64,000 nt of DNA from Nymphaea colorata. Its lineage: Eukaryota; Streptophyta; Magnoliopsida; Nymphaeales; Nymphaeaceae. Shown piece by piece: positions 1 through 10,515 of this stretch. Made by a program: the position numbers and the translations under genes. Within the stretch, counting starts at the first letter, position 1, and every line of letters starts with the position of its first letter. The DNA is taken from assembly GCF_008831285.2 (NCBI RefSeq), contig NC_045149.1:1118001-1182000 (forward strand), written 5' to 3'. The notes beneath the pieces are model-generated. The model was not told the origin of the DNA and made no database searches. It saw nothing but the letters and a program-made list of their open reading frames with translations.

Positions 1-1604
1 AGTTCAGTTTTACCAATGCCCGACTCCCCGGAGACACAAGCTACACCTTTACCATACAGTACACCGTTATAACTTCGACTTCTTGAATACCTTGGCCCAT
101 GATTGTTCCTCGACGGCTTATGTTGATCTTGTGGACTCCCACATCTCTGCATTTCGATCTCCTTCTCTGATTCTTTCCATACTACTTGCTCTTTTCCCTT
201 CTTGTTCTCTCTCCTCCCTTCTCTCTGTGATTCCTCACCCACATCATTGTCTTCTTCCCCTCTCTTCCTCCTGCTAACGGTCACATTCTTCCTCCTGTTC
301 TTAGTTTTCAAATTAAAGTACTCCCCTTCTCCATCGCCATTGACATCTCCAAACAGCATAAGCTCCAGCTCAAGGAGCTCCCTCCTTCTCCCCACAAAAT
401 TATCATTCCTGGGGAATGGGAATTCCTCCTTTTCTAGCCTGTCCTTCCTCGTTTTCTCGCGCTCGGCGACGCTCCTCCGGCCAAGCCTCAGGCCGATAAG
501 ATTCACTGTGCTCGAAATGCTATCCCGCCAATGCCCCAAATGTGCGTCCAACTTCGATCCCTCCACTCTGGACAGACCATCCACTGCCTCCCTCCATTCC
601 TTCTCGACCCCATCGTATAGAACCCATAGCTCCCCACCATGCTTCTCCCACAATTCTCCCCTCTTTTCTATGATGTCCCTAGTGATGCAATCGTCTGGCC
701 CGAGATCAAAGTAAATGGGAATCAAATTCTTCCTACCTAGAAAGATCTTGAGCTCGTCGATGGTATATGGATTCGAGAAGGATTTCTTCGTGATGATCAC
801 GATTCCAAAGGTCGCCGAGTTTATCACCCTCTCCGCGATGTCGTGGCTCCGGGAGTTCCGGTATCGGGCGCGATCGGCGGCAAAGCAGGCGATCCCCTCG
901 GACTCCAGGGCGGAGCGCAACCACTTGGTAAACCTCAGCAACAAAGGCTTCCTCCCGTGAGTCCCAATGTATACATCGCAACTCCTCATCCCCGCCGACG
1001 ACGACAAAGAGGTTGAGCAACCACGGTAGGAGCTCTCGCTAGTCCTGATAGAGCTCCCTCCGCCACCGCCGCCACCGCCACCACCACCGCTCAATCGTTT
1101 TCGCCTGATTCTTCGATGCTTCAACGGTCGCAGAGCACTTGCCTCGCGCCTCACTGGCCGGTGATCACTCCCCTCGTCGCTGCAGATCAACGAGCAGCTC
1201 TCGGACGGGCACTTTTCCGCCGAATCAAGCGACAGCACTGAGTTGGGGAGGTCGACTTGCAATGATCTGTCTTCTTTTCTCGTTTCATCTCGTTCTCTAA
1301 GACCTTCGACGACCCGTTTCAGCAGGGAGGCGTCGCTGGAATCCCGTGACTGGGAAGCCAATCGCTCTCCGCCAAGGGAACCGACGCCGGTGGATCCTGA
1401 TCCAAAGAGGCGGGCCGAAATGGAGCTGGGAGTCGGCTCAGCTGCGACCGACGACGATGATTTGAAGGAGGGGGGCGTGCGGGGCGAGAAGAAGGGTGAC
1501 TGTTTAGCCGAGACGAAGGAAGAGGAGGAGGACGAGAGGTTTCTCACCGTCTTTGGCTCACACATCGATAATGGTGGTGGCTCCTCCCCCGCAAACAACT
1601 CCAT
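1..1604 (-). CDS. XTNX/TNP-type TIR-NB-ARC(-TPR) protein, 5' part, gene continues beyond the left edge
   Basis: Read on the minus strand from ATG at 1604, the frame stays open to base 1 (about 534 codons). A Ser/Pro-rich N-terminus (motifs RNLSSSSSSFVSA and QSPFFSPRTPP) leads to a glycine run near residues 173-183. A TIR domain follows at about 208-375, with DVYIG at 210, THGRKPLLLRF, NPYTIDEL (Glu284 where TIR NADases have their catalytic Glu), DLGPDDC and GELWEKHGGELW. Then come FPFPRNDNFVGR near 397-407 and a perfect Walker A, GESGIGKTEL, at the edge. This order and these motifs are those of the conserved plant XTNX (TNP) family, whose members carry TPR repeats after the NB-ARC instead of LRRs; that part lies outside the window. 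The ATG is chosen because TGATGA closes the frame about 40 bases upstream and MEL fits family N-termini. Family members are linked to TIR signalling and cell death; the role of this copy is inferred. No break is seen. Confidence 0.9.
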   Translation of the reverse strand, partial: MELFAGEEPPPLSMCEPKTVRNLSSSSSSFVSAKQSPFFSPRTPPSFKSSSSVAAEPTPSSISARLFGSGSTGVGSLGGERLASQSRDSSDASLLKRVVEGLRERDETRKEDRSLQVDLPNSVLSLDSAEKCPSESCSLICSDEGSDHRPVRREASALRPLKHRRIRRKRLSGGGGGGGGGGGSSIRTSESSYRGCSTSLSSSAGMRSCDVYIGTHGRKPLLLRFTKWLRSALESEGIACFAADRARYRNSRSHDIAERVINSATFGIVIITKKSFSNPYTIDELKIFLGRKNLIPIYFDLGPDDCITRDIIEKRGELWEKHGGELWVLYDGVEKEWREAVDGLSRVEGSKLDAHLGHWRDSISSTVNLIGLRLGRRSVAEREKTRKDRLEKEEFPFPRNDNFVGRRRELLELELMLFGDVNGDGEGEYFNLKTKNRRKNVTVSRRKRGEEDNDVGEESQREGRRENKKGKEQVVWKESEKEIEMQRCGSPQDQHKPSRNNHGPRYSRSRSYNGVLYGKGVACVSGESGIGKTE

Positions 1605-2049
1605 CTTCGCCTTTTCCACAGAATACCGAGACTCACTCCCTTCTCATCAGAGAAGGATGAAAAGACGGCCACAGTGTTCTACCGCCTGCGAGCGAAATGC
1701 CGGCTGCCCAATTCGAGAAAACGCCAATCAGCACTGCGGAGAGAGGCTCCGATGGGAATTGGGAAGTTCCGAGGGTCGGAACAGTGGTTGCCATAAAAAT
1801 CGAAATGGAAGGAGGGGAAGAAGGAACGACGACATGGCCTGTGAGATCCCTTCCGTCTTTCCATTCACAGTTTCCGCGTCAGATCCCGACTCGGACACCC
1901 ATGTTCCCATTCATTGGACGACGAAACCGGTTCGCCGCTTTCCCTCCATCGTGAAAGCCTGGCTGCACAGAGTGCTAGATCTCGCCCTTCTCAACGACGA
2001 AAATGGCCTCACTCATCCTTCCGTCATTCAAGGGCGCCATGGCAATTAA
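1605..2049 (-). promoter_or_regulatory. Presumed 5' UTR and proximal promoter of the XTNX gene
   Basis: This is the only spacer between the XTNX start codon and the HISN4 fragment, so the leader and core promoter should lie here or beyond. I see no TATA box on the minus strand. The sequence is fairly GC-rich and has long overlapping open frames on both strands, none with a recognisable domain. The assignment rests on position only. Confidence 0.3.
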
Positions 2050-2354
2050 GAAAAGCCGTCGTTGTGGAGGCAACGGAGAGAGCCCAAAGCTCAATGTCCA
2101 TAGCTTTTGGCAGGTTGGTGATGGAGAGGATCGTCCACTTAGGTCACGAGCTCGCTAAAGCTGTTGAGGAGCTTGGAGCGGGTGAAATAACTGCTTAATT
2201 GCATCGATTCTAATGGTCAAGAACAAGGGTCTGACATAGGTTTAGTTAAGTTGGTTTTTGATGCTGTGAATATCCCAGTCGTTGCGAGCACTGAAGCCTT
2301 TGAACGTTTGGCTCATGTTTTTGAGAAAACAAATACTTCAGCTGCCCTCTCACA
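2050..2354 (+). pseudogene. HISN4: HISN4 (imidazole glycerol phosphate synthase HisHF) fragment, decayed
   Basis: The plus strand encodes the end of the HisF half of plant HISN4 in shifting frames. KAVVV at about 2055 matches the family's NQAVVVSIDP region. GDGEDRP at about 2115 and ELAKAVEELGAGEI at about 2150-2187 follow. After a one-base frameshift come LLNCID, DIGLVKLVFDAV, IPVVAS and VFEKTNTSAAL, ending near 2354 where the family continues AAGIFHRKEVPI. HISN4 makes IGP and AICAR in histidine synthesis in plastids. Here only about 100 codons survive, with at least two frameshifts, a shortened SIDPRRVYV-YQCTV segment and no introns. A processed or captured fragment is likely. It lies in opposite orientation upstream of the XTNX gene. 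Confidence 0.85.
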
Positions 2355-2760
2355 ACTAAGGCTGCACAACGAGTCGAGCCAACTTAAGCTCTACTGCACA
2401 ATGGATCGAGCCAACCTCGAGAACTCGTTTGTCAAAACTTGACTTGGCTCGACTACATAATAAATGTTGAATTATAATGAGAGAATAGTTAAATGAGTAG
2501 CAACTAAATGAATTAATCGAGTTAAACAAGTTAAAGAGTTAAATGAGTCAAAAAAATCGAAACACGTTTAACATAAAGGAGTTCGAGCTCCAAGTTGTAT
2601 TGTCGAGTTCAAGCTCGACATTGTATTGTCGAGTTCAAGCTCGACATTGTATTGTCGAGTCAAGCTCGAGCTTATTCCATCGAGTTTGACTCGAGTTTGA
2701 GCTTGAGCTTTTTTGAGTTTAGTCGAGCTCAAGCTGGCCCAACTCAAGCTCAACTCAGCT
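2355..2760. repeat. GAGCTCGA-rich degenerate repeat with a 26-bp tandem array
   Basis: Directly after the HISN4 fragment the sequence becomes a degenerate series of TCGAG, GAGCTCGAG and CAAGCTCGA words. Inside it a 26-bp unit (core TTGTATTGTCGAG) is repeated head to tail about three times: 2595-2620, 2621-2646 and, one base shorter, from 2647 to about 2670. Such GAGCTCGA-rich stretches are common in plant dispersed repeats. I could not assign a family or find paired ends. Confidence 0.6.
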
Positions 2761-4223
2761 CATGAAGCATTTGTCACAAAAAAAAAAAGGTCCCTATTGC
2801 TTTTGTCAAACAACATTTGATAAGGAAAGCATTGAGGTGATAACTGTTAATTTTCCCCAATAATGTTGCAATTTAGACTTCAAGTAAAATTTTGTTGATG
2901 TCTCTTTGTTTAAATTTGGAGGAGGCAGTGTTTTTTGTAGTTCATATCATTAGTCAGCTGGAATGGTAGTCAAGACTCGTCTAGCTAGGCTTTTTTGGTA
3001 ATGAGATCGGATGAAGGTTCGTTATTTTGCTGAGTTGTTAGAAACAAAAATTCTTGAGGGACAGGTGAAGACTTTTCTTCTTCTACTTTCTTTTCTCTTT
3101 CCCAAGAATCCATCTCTACTGAGTCAAAGGGGTCGATAATCTGGGCTTGTCAGACATTTTGTCTCATGTTTGGTTGAGGAAAGCGGAGCATGAGATTCCT
3201 GATCTTCTTCATAAGAAAATCTCCCTAAAATAATTGCACCCTTAAGTGGTGCTGCTGGAGAAACTTGTACAACCTGACAATGAATGTCAAATTAGACAGT
3301 GTCGTACTAGGACGGGCCTTCAGTCCTTGACTGAAGCTTCAACCACCTCCTTCCCTCGGTGGCACCTTAACCAAGGCCAACAAAAACAACTGAGGGAAGG
3401 ACTAAGGGCTGTTGCATCGCAGTGATTTCATGAGGGCTGTGTGACGAAGAAGGTGTGGGCAATTGACCACATAGGCCAGTAAAAAGTGTTAATTATAAAC
3501 ATATTTTTATAATATATATATTATTAAAACAGAACCCGTCGAGCCTGTGCTCAAGCTGTCAAAACGGCATTCGGGTCAATTGGGCCGACTGCAAATCCAG
3601 CTGGCCCGACCCCATGCCTACCTCTAATTTCTACCAACTGAAAAATCCGAACAAGATTTCCAAATATTTTGTTATGGAGCAAACCACCTCCACTTTTGTG
3701 ATGATAGAAGGCAAAACTTGCTGTTTTCGTTCCCTACTACTTGATGTTTTCCAATACAAACTGAATTCTACCCAACTTGCCGCTTAGTCAACTTGATATC
3801 TTAAATATTTTCCTTTTCTCTTTCAAGGGTTTTCATTTTTTGTTCTTAGGAATTAGAGACGGGAGAAGGCCAGTTCATGGTATGATTCATATGAGTTCAA
3901 CTTGCTCTGTAAGCCTGATGCAGCCTTAGACATCAGTCGTGACACGAGAAGGGTGAAAAGCTTTGGCCTGTGGTTCTTCACTCTCCGTATCAATACATTT
4001 CAAGGATGTCCAAATCAAGCATGAACACATTAGAAACCGGGCATGAAACAAACAAACATGGCACACTAGACTAGACATTAGAAGACCCTCAAAAGACTTC
4101 AGTCTCGTTTGCAGCCCTAGGCTTAAGGAGGTGTTTGGCTATAGTATTCATGAATCTACATCAAAGAATGGGGTGGACACTATGTTACAACATTTTATAA
4201 ATCTGTCATAATTTTTTAAGCAG
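2761..4223. other. Non-coding stretch, no gene recognised
   Basis: No open frame of useful length and no recognisable protein signature on either strand. A GC-richer patch at 3540-3610 repeats CGAGCC and GGCCGAC words and may be an old repeat. At about 4131 a GGAGGTGTTTGGCTATAG string looks like a transposon end, but I found no partner. Confidence 0.4.
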
Positions 4224-4379
4224 ATTCATGGAACAGTAAGAACTTGTTACGATTGCCAAATGGCACCTGAAGAGTTTGCGAGACTTGCCACAATGCCAAG
4301 GCATTGGAAGGCGACACTATGTTGGGAGAGATTTAGTGTATCCAAGAAGGCACTGTTTTTGAGCTCATTTTGCTCACAG
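4224..4379 (+). other. Exon-like segment, possible gene remnant
   Basis: Exactly 52 open codons lie between a good acceptor (TTTTTTAAGCAG before 4224) and a good donor (CACAG/GTGAAGAG at 4379/4380). The peptide includes CYDCQMAPEEFARLAT and MPRHWKATLCWERFSV. The EEF...HWK spacing recalls SAND-type DNA-binding domains, but the match is weak and I do not claim it. I recognise no neighbouring exon, so this is either an isolated captured exon or part of a gene whose other exons I cannot read. Confidence 0.3.
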
Positions 4380-4672
4380 GTGAAGAGTACTTCGCAGTTT
4401 CTAAAATTTACAGGAGACGTAATAGCATTTGCAAGTGGTGCGCAGTGCAGCGTAGAGACCACGTTAAGTAGGTCTTCCTCCACTCCACCGTCCTGCAATA
4501 CGGCTGGAGACCTGAGGTGAGGCCACTAATTTTGGGGCCCTTACATTGCCTACAATCAACTGACATTCTACATCACGCTACTCGTGTAAACAACCCCAGA
4601 AAAATAGCGGCAACTGATATCTCCGTAGTTTTGGCATTTTCTTTTTACACCATATGTAATGTTTCCAGATTT

Positions 4673-4698
4673 ATATATATATATATATATATATATAT
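4673..4698. repeat. (AT)n microsatellite
   Basis: Uninterrupted TA dinucleotide run in AT-rich non-coding DNA. Confidence 0.9.
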
Positions 4699-4713
4699 CA
4701 ATTTTATTTTCTA

Positions 4714-5945
4714 AAGCTTGATCTTTCTCATAAGTTTAGTATCATATATGTTACGCGTCATTGAGTACTAACAGAACTTACATGAGTTTTTTATAACAAT
4801 ATTTAGGCCGGTTATGTGCCATTATCTTTGATTTTCCCTTCATACTGCTCGCATGATTTAACCAAAGATATTTGCTTGATAGTTTTCTTCAGCATGTTAC
4901 ACTAAGTGATATTTCTTAAATTTTAATTAGTAATGTAAAAGAAAAGACACCTTGGTAGGAAATGTATTGTCATTATGAAATAAAGACCTTTCTCTTGTTT
5001 AAAAATATATAAGATCATGGCATACCTTACAACAAAAAGGGAATCATTAATTTTGGCAATAACATTGTCATTCTCATAAATGACATGAGAAGCCCGCATA
5101 ATTAATGCAAAGACAAGAATGTTTTCCAAAAATATAAAGTAATCTTCGCACTCATATGTTCATCTGTAAGGCAACAAACAAATTTAGGGATTAAGAGAAA
5201 ACAGTGTCCCTGTCACAACTTGTAGATATAGAAGTTCACTTAAAAAAGGCTAAGATGCTAAGAATCTCTTGGTACAATATAGCTATGAAATGTTTGTAGG
5301 GAAGAGAAGCCGCAAAGGAAATCATTAATGGGAGTAACTACAAAAGGTTCAATGAGAATATGTGTTGGCAGTAGCAGAGCCAGAAATTTCTGGTTAAGGG
5401 ATATTGTTACTTTAAATTTCAAACTTAGAGGGGCACTCGTACGTAAAAAAGAGTAAAAACTAATGAAGTTTATATTTATAAATAAAGCAAATTTTGTGGG
5501 CTGGTATGGGCAATTGCACACAGCAGCCATGCCACTGTGTGTCGACGGTGGCCTCCAGAGTGGTTGGCATAAGCCAATGGTTGGTTTGCAGCCAGTCACT
5601 AGTTTGAGTAGCATGGAGATCAGCCCCTTTGCCAATGGGGTGGAACCAGTATATTAAGAGGTTCACATCAAGACCCTGAACATATATGTGAATAATGAGG
5701 GAGCAGAGGGAACCATTCTTGTTTGTCTGATGTTGGTAGCGGATGCTTGATTTATTTACATTAGTAGCAAGCTTAAAAAGCCTGGGCACATATTTTATTG
5801 AGTCTATCGTGCCATTTCTTGTTTAAACTAAGGAAAGCAACAAATTGCCGGCTTTACATGTCATTTAAATAGAGGCAATCACAATAAACATCCTTTATAT
5901 TATATTATATTATAATACATTATATTATATATATGTTATATTATA

Positions 5946-5990
<45 letters not shown>

Positions 5991-7140
5991 AATTTTAACT
6001 CTTTCATTATATGGTGGTAAAACATGGAACAAGGTTATTCGCAGAACATGGGGTTTTTGTGTGGAGCAGATTATATGTTATGCCATCAGAGAAAGGGCAT
6101 CCTACCCCTCCGAGCTCCTCATCAGCACAAGGACATGGACCTTAGCAGGTCCACGTTCAGGCCTGCTGGGGTGCCTATCCATAGGAAGGGCCAGGCTAAG
6201 ATGCCCTCCCTTTTATGGCCAAACACAGATATTGGGCCCGCTTTCATAAAGCCCTCAACAAACAACATGGATCTCATGCATTTTCTCTTTTCAAAGCAAA
6301 GGAGACAAAACTTTTATTTATATACAAATTTCATTGAAGAAATCCATTTAATAGAAGGCCATTTGCAAAGAGGGAAAACCTCCAATAAAATAGTTCCAAC
6401 GCTCTGCATGTTTTTAATTTGTTGGACTCATAAACACAAATCATGATTTTTTTTGTACCATGAAGTTTTGACTTTTAATATATTTAATTTCCATATTAGA
6501 ACTATATGATCCAAATTCAAATAGTGTGCTTTATTAAGATTTATTAATTTGGATATTTAAATACTTTTTTCATAATTTGTTATATTATTATTTAATCATA
6601 CGATAGGAATTCATAAAGTAATTATGCATCATGGCATAATATATAGGAAAAGTTAATATTCCTGTATGCCAGAACGTTAACATTCACTACTAAAAAATTT
6701 AATAAATTATTGCTAAAGCTACCATAAATTATAGTCGCACCATATGCCATTGCTAATGCCAATATATTGATAATTTTTTTAACGACAATTTTTTAACGTC
6801 TAGTTATTCAGCAATACCTACCATGTTACAAAATTGAATATTGTTATATATATAGTAACTCTAAATATCTAGAGTCGCACAAACCACTCACTCACTAAAG
6901 CTGCTCGATCCATCAACTCACTAATACTAGATGATGAAAATATTCATTGCTTGTTCCTCATTTTAATTGTCAATCATTCATCTAAATAGATCGACCCTCA
7001 TAAGTGAGCAAATACCGTTCAATACATATGAATATATATGATGTAGGTTTCGCCGATCATCTAATGTTTCGGCCTATCACACATGCAGCCCTGGCTGCCC
7101 AGATTTCAACTCTTCCACATGCACACAGTTGTTTAAAAAA
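4714..7140. other. AT-rich DNA without a recognisable gene
   Basis: The longest plus-strand frame here (6024-6446) shows no domain, signal peptide or family signature. A TATAT-rich tract of about 90 bp sits at 5899-5988 and ends in a pure AT run. Nothing else is supportable. Confidence 0.5.
5899..5988. repeat. TATAT/AT microsatellite tract
   Basis: Irregular TATAT units lead into a long pure AT run. Confidence 0.85.
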
Positions 7141-8171
7141 CAACTTGCTTAAGCCCCGTTTGATGGCATGGAAGAATTTAACGTGGTAAATTTACCATGG
7201 TAAATTTTTCTAGAAAAATTTACTGGATGAAATTTCTCCCTCTTCCAAATTGAGGCCATGTTTGATGATAGGGTAGAATTTAACATGGTAAAATTAACCT
7301 TGTTTGATGCGCATGGTAGTTTTTTACAGGGTAAAATTAACCCTGTTTGATGCATAGGATAGAAAATTTGAGAGATTTTTTTCAGGATGGTTAAGAATAG
7401 TACAAAAAACAACAAAATGTTGAGGTTTACACTTACGCATTAAGCATGCAGTACCAACAAAATTTAAGGTACAAAAAAAATTAACACACAGTAAGAACCA
7501 TGACATCCACGAGTTCAATGTAGTTGACCAAATAGAAGTTAGAACCATAACACAATTAAACCTGTATGAAAGTTATAAAACCTTAATAACAAAAGCGTGT
7601 ATTCCCATCCAAAATATAAGTTTAATGAGTACATATTCAACAAATAAAACAGGTAATCACAAAACAAGTAATCTAACATTTGTGGTTGCACTTCCGTTCA
7701 ACAAACTTAGTGTCTTCTATTTCTTGCTTTGCGATGATATTTTCAATAACTGGAGGCCTACGTACTTGCACACCATATTTGTTGTGGAGATACTCATTCA
7801 TGTGATACTTAGCTACTTCGAATGAATCAAACGATCTGAAGAGGGTGCCCTTGTATCGATATACTAAAGGTTGTCACCGCTCTCAACTGTCATATATGCC
7901 TCGCGACCGACCTTCGAAAACGACATAGTACTTTTGGAGATGCATCATCTTCGTTGTCCTATTCAAAACAAAACAAATGTCAAACAATGAAATGAAACAA
8001 TAGTCAAAATTCATAAATAAACTTACTGTTCAATTGATAATCTGTAAACATTTGAGTTGTTATAGCTGTTCTCATAGAATTGTTGCTTCCTCACTGATGT
8101 GTTTTGCTTGCCATTTCCGGTTCACTCAAGACAAAGTTATCATTCAAAGGTGCATCTTCATCAACAAATTG

Positions 8172-9324
8172 CTAGGCATTTGGATTGTGTTCAATTATGA
8201 AGTTATGCAATACACATGTAGCAAGAACAATTAGAACTTGTTTTTTGAATGGATACTGCACTTGCATTTTCAATATTGGAAAACAACCTTTCAACATGCC
8301 GAAAGTTCTTTCTACTACATTTCGGAGTAATTGTTCTTGAGTTCTAGGTGAGCGTGCCTCCAGAGTGTTAAACTCAAACATATGATAACGATACCCTTGA
8401 TAAGGTGTTAGCAAATCGACAATGTTTGGATATCCCTCATCAACAAGATAATAATTGCCTACAATTGAACACAATTTATTTATACATTGTTATATGCTTG
8501 TAAAAAGAATGCATTGGTTGGTAGAACTGCGTACCTTCTGGGACAACAAACGGGTCAGTTTGATGATCAAGTGCATTGTACAATACTCTTGAGTCTGTTG
8601 CACTTCCTTCCCATCCTGCCAAAACATAGTGTAATCGAGTGTCAAATCCAACTACATCCATGAAGTTCTAAGAAATGAATCTTTTTCTATTGTGAAACCT
8701 TGCTTGATCTGAAGCTGGGACCCATGCAGGTACATGGGTGTCATCGATTGCTCCTAAACAATTCTATATGCATATATGCAAGTTAGTGATGTTGTATGTG
8801 TCATGTTGAATTTACGATTATGAAATTACCTGAAAATATGGAAAGAACCGTTTAGATTGCCGAATATATGTTGGCATGTCATTATTGGGCTGCCAAACGT
8901 AATCCTTACCCAGTATACACATCGCTAGTAGGACTAGGCTGACATATTTACTTATTATTTGTCCGGAATGTTGAAACATATTTTGAACGACACGATTCTG
9001 TTCATTATGTCCAATTGTCAACAGAAAAATAACTACTTGTTCTTCTACGGTAATGTCACAAGCATCCTCTAATAAATTTCTAGCTCTTAGAGTGTTACAC
9101 AATGTCATATATGTGCACCCTTCCATACAAAGTAAGTCCATTCAATTTTTAGGATGACCTCGAACCATAAGTAGAACAAAAGATGTACCAGCATCTCTAA
9201 ATGGATGAACAATCCTTCTAGATTGAGGTAGTCGTCTTAACCAAAAGAAGATGAAGACATAAACTAGCCGAATGAAGAAAAACACTCATTCATCGTAGTC
9301 ATTGAACATGTCAATATCAACCAT
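8172..9324 (-). pseudogene. PIF/Harbinger transposase (DDE_Tnp_4 type), inactivated
   Basis: Reading from ATG at 9324 gives an N-terminal helical region, then RRIVHPFRDAGTSFV, MDLLCMEGC and an HTH-like VEEQVVIFLLTIGHN segment. The DDE core follows: NCLGAIDDTHVPAW (first Asp), YVLAGWEGSATDSRVL (second Asp) and LLRNVVERTFGMLK (Glu), with YYLVDEGYPN between. Two short introns fit GT-AG rules, at 8764-8829 and 8459-8534, as in plant PIF genes. In-frame stops occur after FNDYDE, just before MDLLCM, after KRFIS (where Gln would fit) and after HNPNA near the C-terminus; coding-like sequence continues past the last for about 20 codons. All three catalytic residues remain, but the frame is broken. Transposases of this family cut and paste at TWA targets together with ORF1 protein. 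Confidence 0.85.
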
Positions 9325-9688
9325 TGTGACTAAATTGCATGTACATATAACAAAACTTATTGAATAACAAAATTTCAAACATGAACAAGAACATATTGCA
9401 TGAACAATAGCCATTTCAAACAACATCGAAGATCATGATATTATACTAATAACACACAATAAATGTTTTGGATGACATGAATTATACAAATAATGAACCA
9501 TTGAATGTATAACAATCAACTCTTACCTACGAATCATCAAGTTTATGCCTCAACCATGACACTCGGTCTGCAGGTGGAAGGTTGACAAATATCATGGAAT
9601 TGGTGCCCTTTGCTAACAGGTCTATACTCTTCATTCACGTTTGACTATCTAGGAGTCCAGTGTCCAACAACTCTTGCAATATTTCACA

Positions 9689-10515
9689 TCATTTGACAAA
9701 TTGAAACCCCCTAGAAGTATGTGTGAGGGTCTTCACATCCTCAGCTATAGCATTCAACAAATTGTAATACTCGTCATCATTGGTTGACTTGTTCCTTTTT
9801 GACCTATGTGTAGTTCTATTAGTTATCATTGTCAGATTTTCAGTTTTACGAGTTGGAGGTACTGGCGATTGTAGGGGAGGACTACCTTCATAAAGCATTT
9901 GTGTTAATGATTGTTTACTTTCAGGTTGCATGTATGGAGTCGATTGAGAGGCATGTGTAGATGGGAGTGATTCTGTGTCATCATGTAGCATGTTGTTCAA
10001 TGTTTCTGCGTCTTTGTCAGTTGCATGGGAATCACTATACACCTCGATGAACTCATCATAGTATCTCCATAACTTTGGCCCTCTGTACTTTTTCATATTC
10101 AGATATTTCTGAAAGATTCATGTGTTTATATATTGCACAAGTAAAGACATGTTATACAAAACCTAACAGTATGAACTCTATAACTTACCTCAATGTAGTC
10201 ACTCCATACTTGGGGGTCGACATCAAAACATTTGTTAATTGGGTCATAGCAAAATCTGCTTGTATTCAACATTTCCTTCATGGCCGTTAAGTTGGGTTTG
10301 TAATACTTCAATTTGTTTTTTATTTTGTCTTTACTGAATTCCGGACCGAATTTGTTCATCATGCTTTTTTCAATTGTTGTATATGCTTTAGACTTCAAAC
10401 CTCCACCAGATTTCATACCAGACATGTGTGAATGTTCCACAAGAAGTTGGACTAAGTAGTCCATTTGTGGTTCAATCCACGTAAGATTTTCTCTTGATGG
10501 ACCGCTGTCTTTCAT
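9689..10515 (-). CDS. PIF/Harbinger ORF1, Myb/SANT-like (trihelix) DNA-binding protein
   Basis: Exon 1 runs from ATG at 10515 to 10189. It contains a trihelix-type domain with WIEPQMDYLVQLLVEH, then KSKAYTTIEKSMMNKFG, KIKNKLKYYKP and FCYDPINKCFDVDPQVWSDYI, the classic Myb_DNA-bind_3 layout. An 80-bp intron (10109-10188, GTAAG...TTTCAG) joins exon 2 at 10108, which opens with KYLNMKKYRGPKLWRYYDEFIEVY followed by a Ser/Thr/Pro-rich linker and a basic RSKRNK stretch, ending at a TGA at 9689. Coding-like sequence (CEILQELLDTGLLDSQT) continues past that stop, so the C-terminus is probably shortened. In this superfamily ORF1 binds the ends and helps the transposase enter the nucleus. It is better preserved than the neighbouring transposase. 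Confidence 0.65.

Noticed and set aside
202-714. 170-codon Ser/Leu-rich plus-strand frame
   Set aside because: Antisense shadow of the TIR and linker region of the XTNX gene.
1243-2049. 268-codon plus-strand open frame
   Set aside because: It lies antisense to the XTNX coding frame, which has clear family motifs; the plus frame has none and is a shadow.
5258-5635. 125-codon minus-strand frame
   Set aside because: No recognisable motif and overlapped by other equally long frames.
6024-6446. 140-codon plus-strand frame
   Set aside because: No domain, no splice context, AT-rich surroundings.
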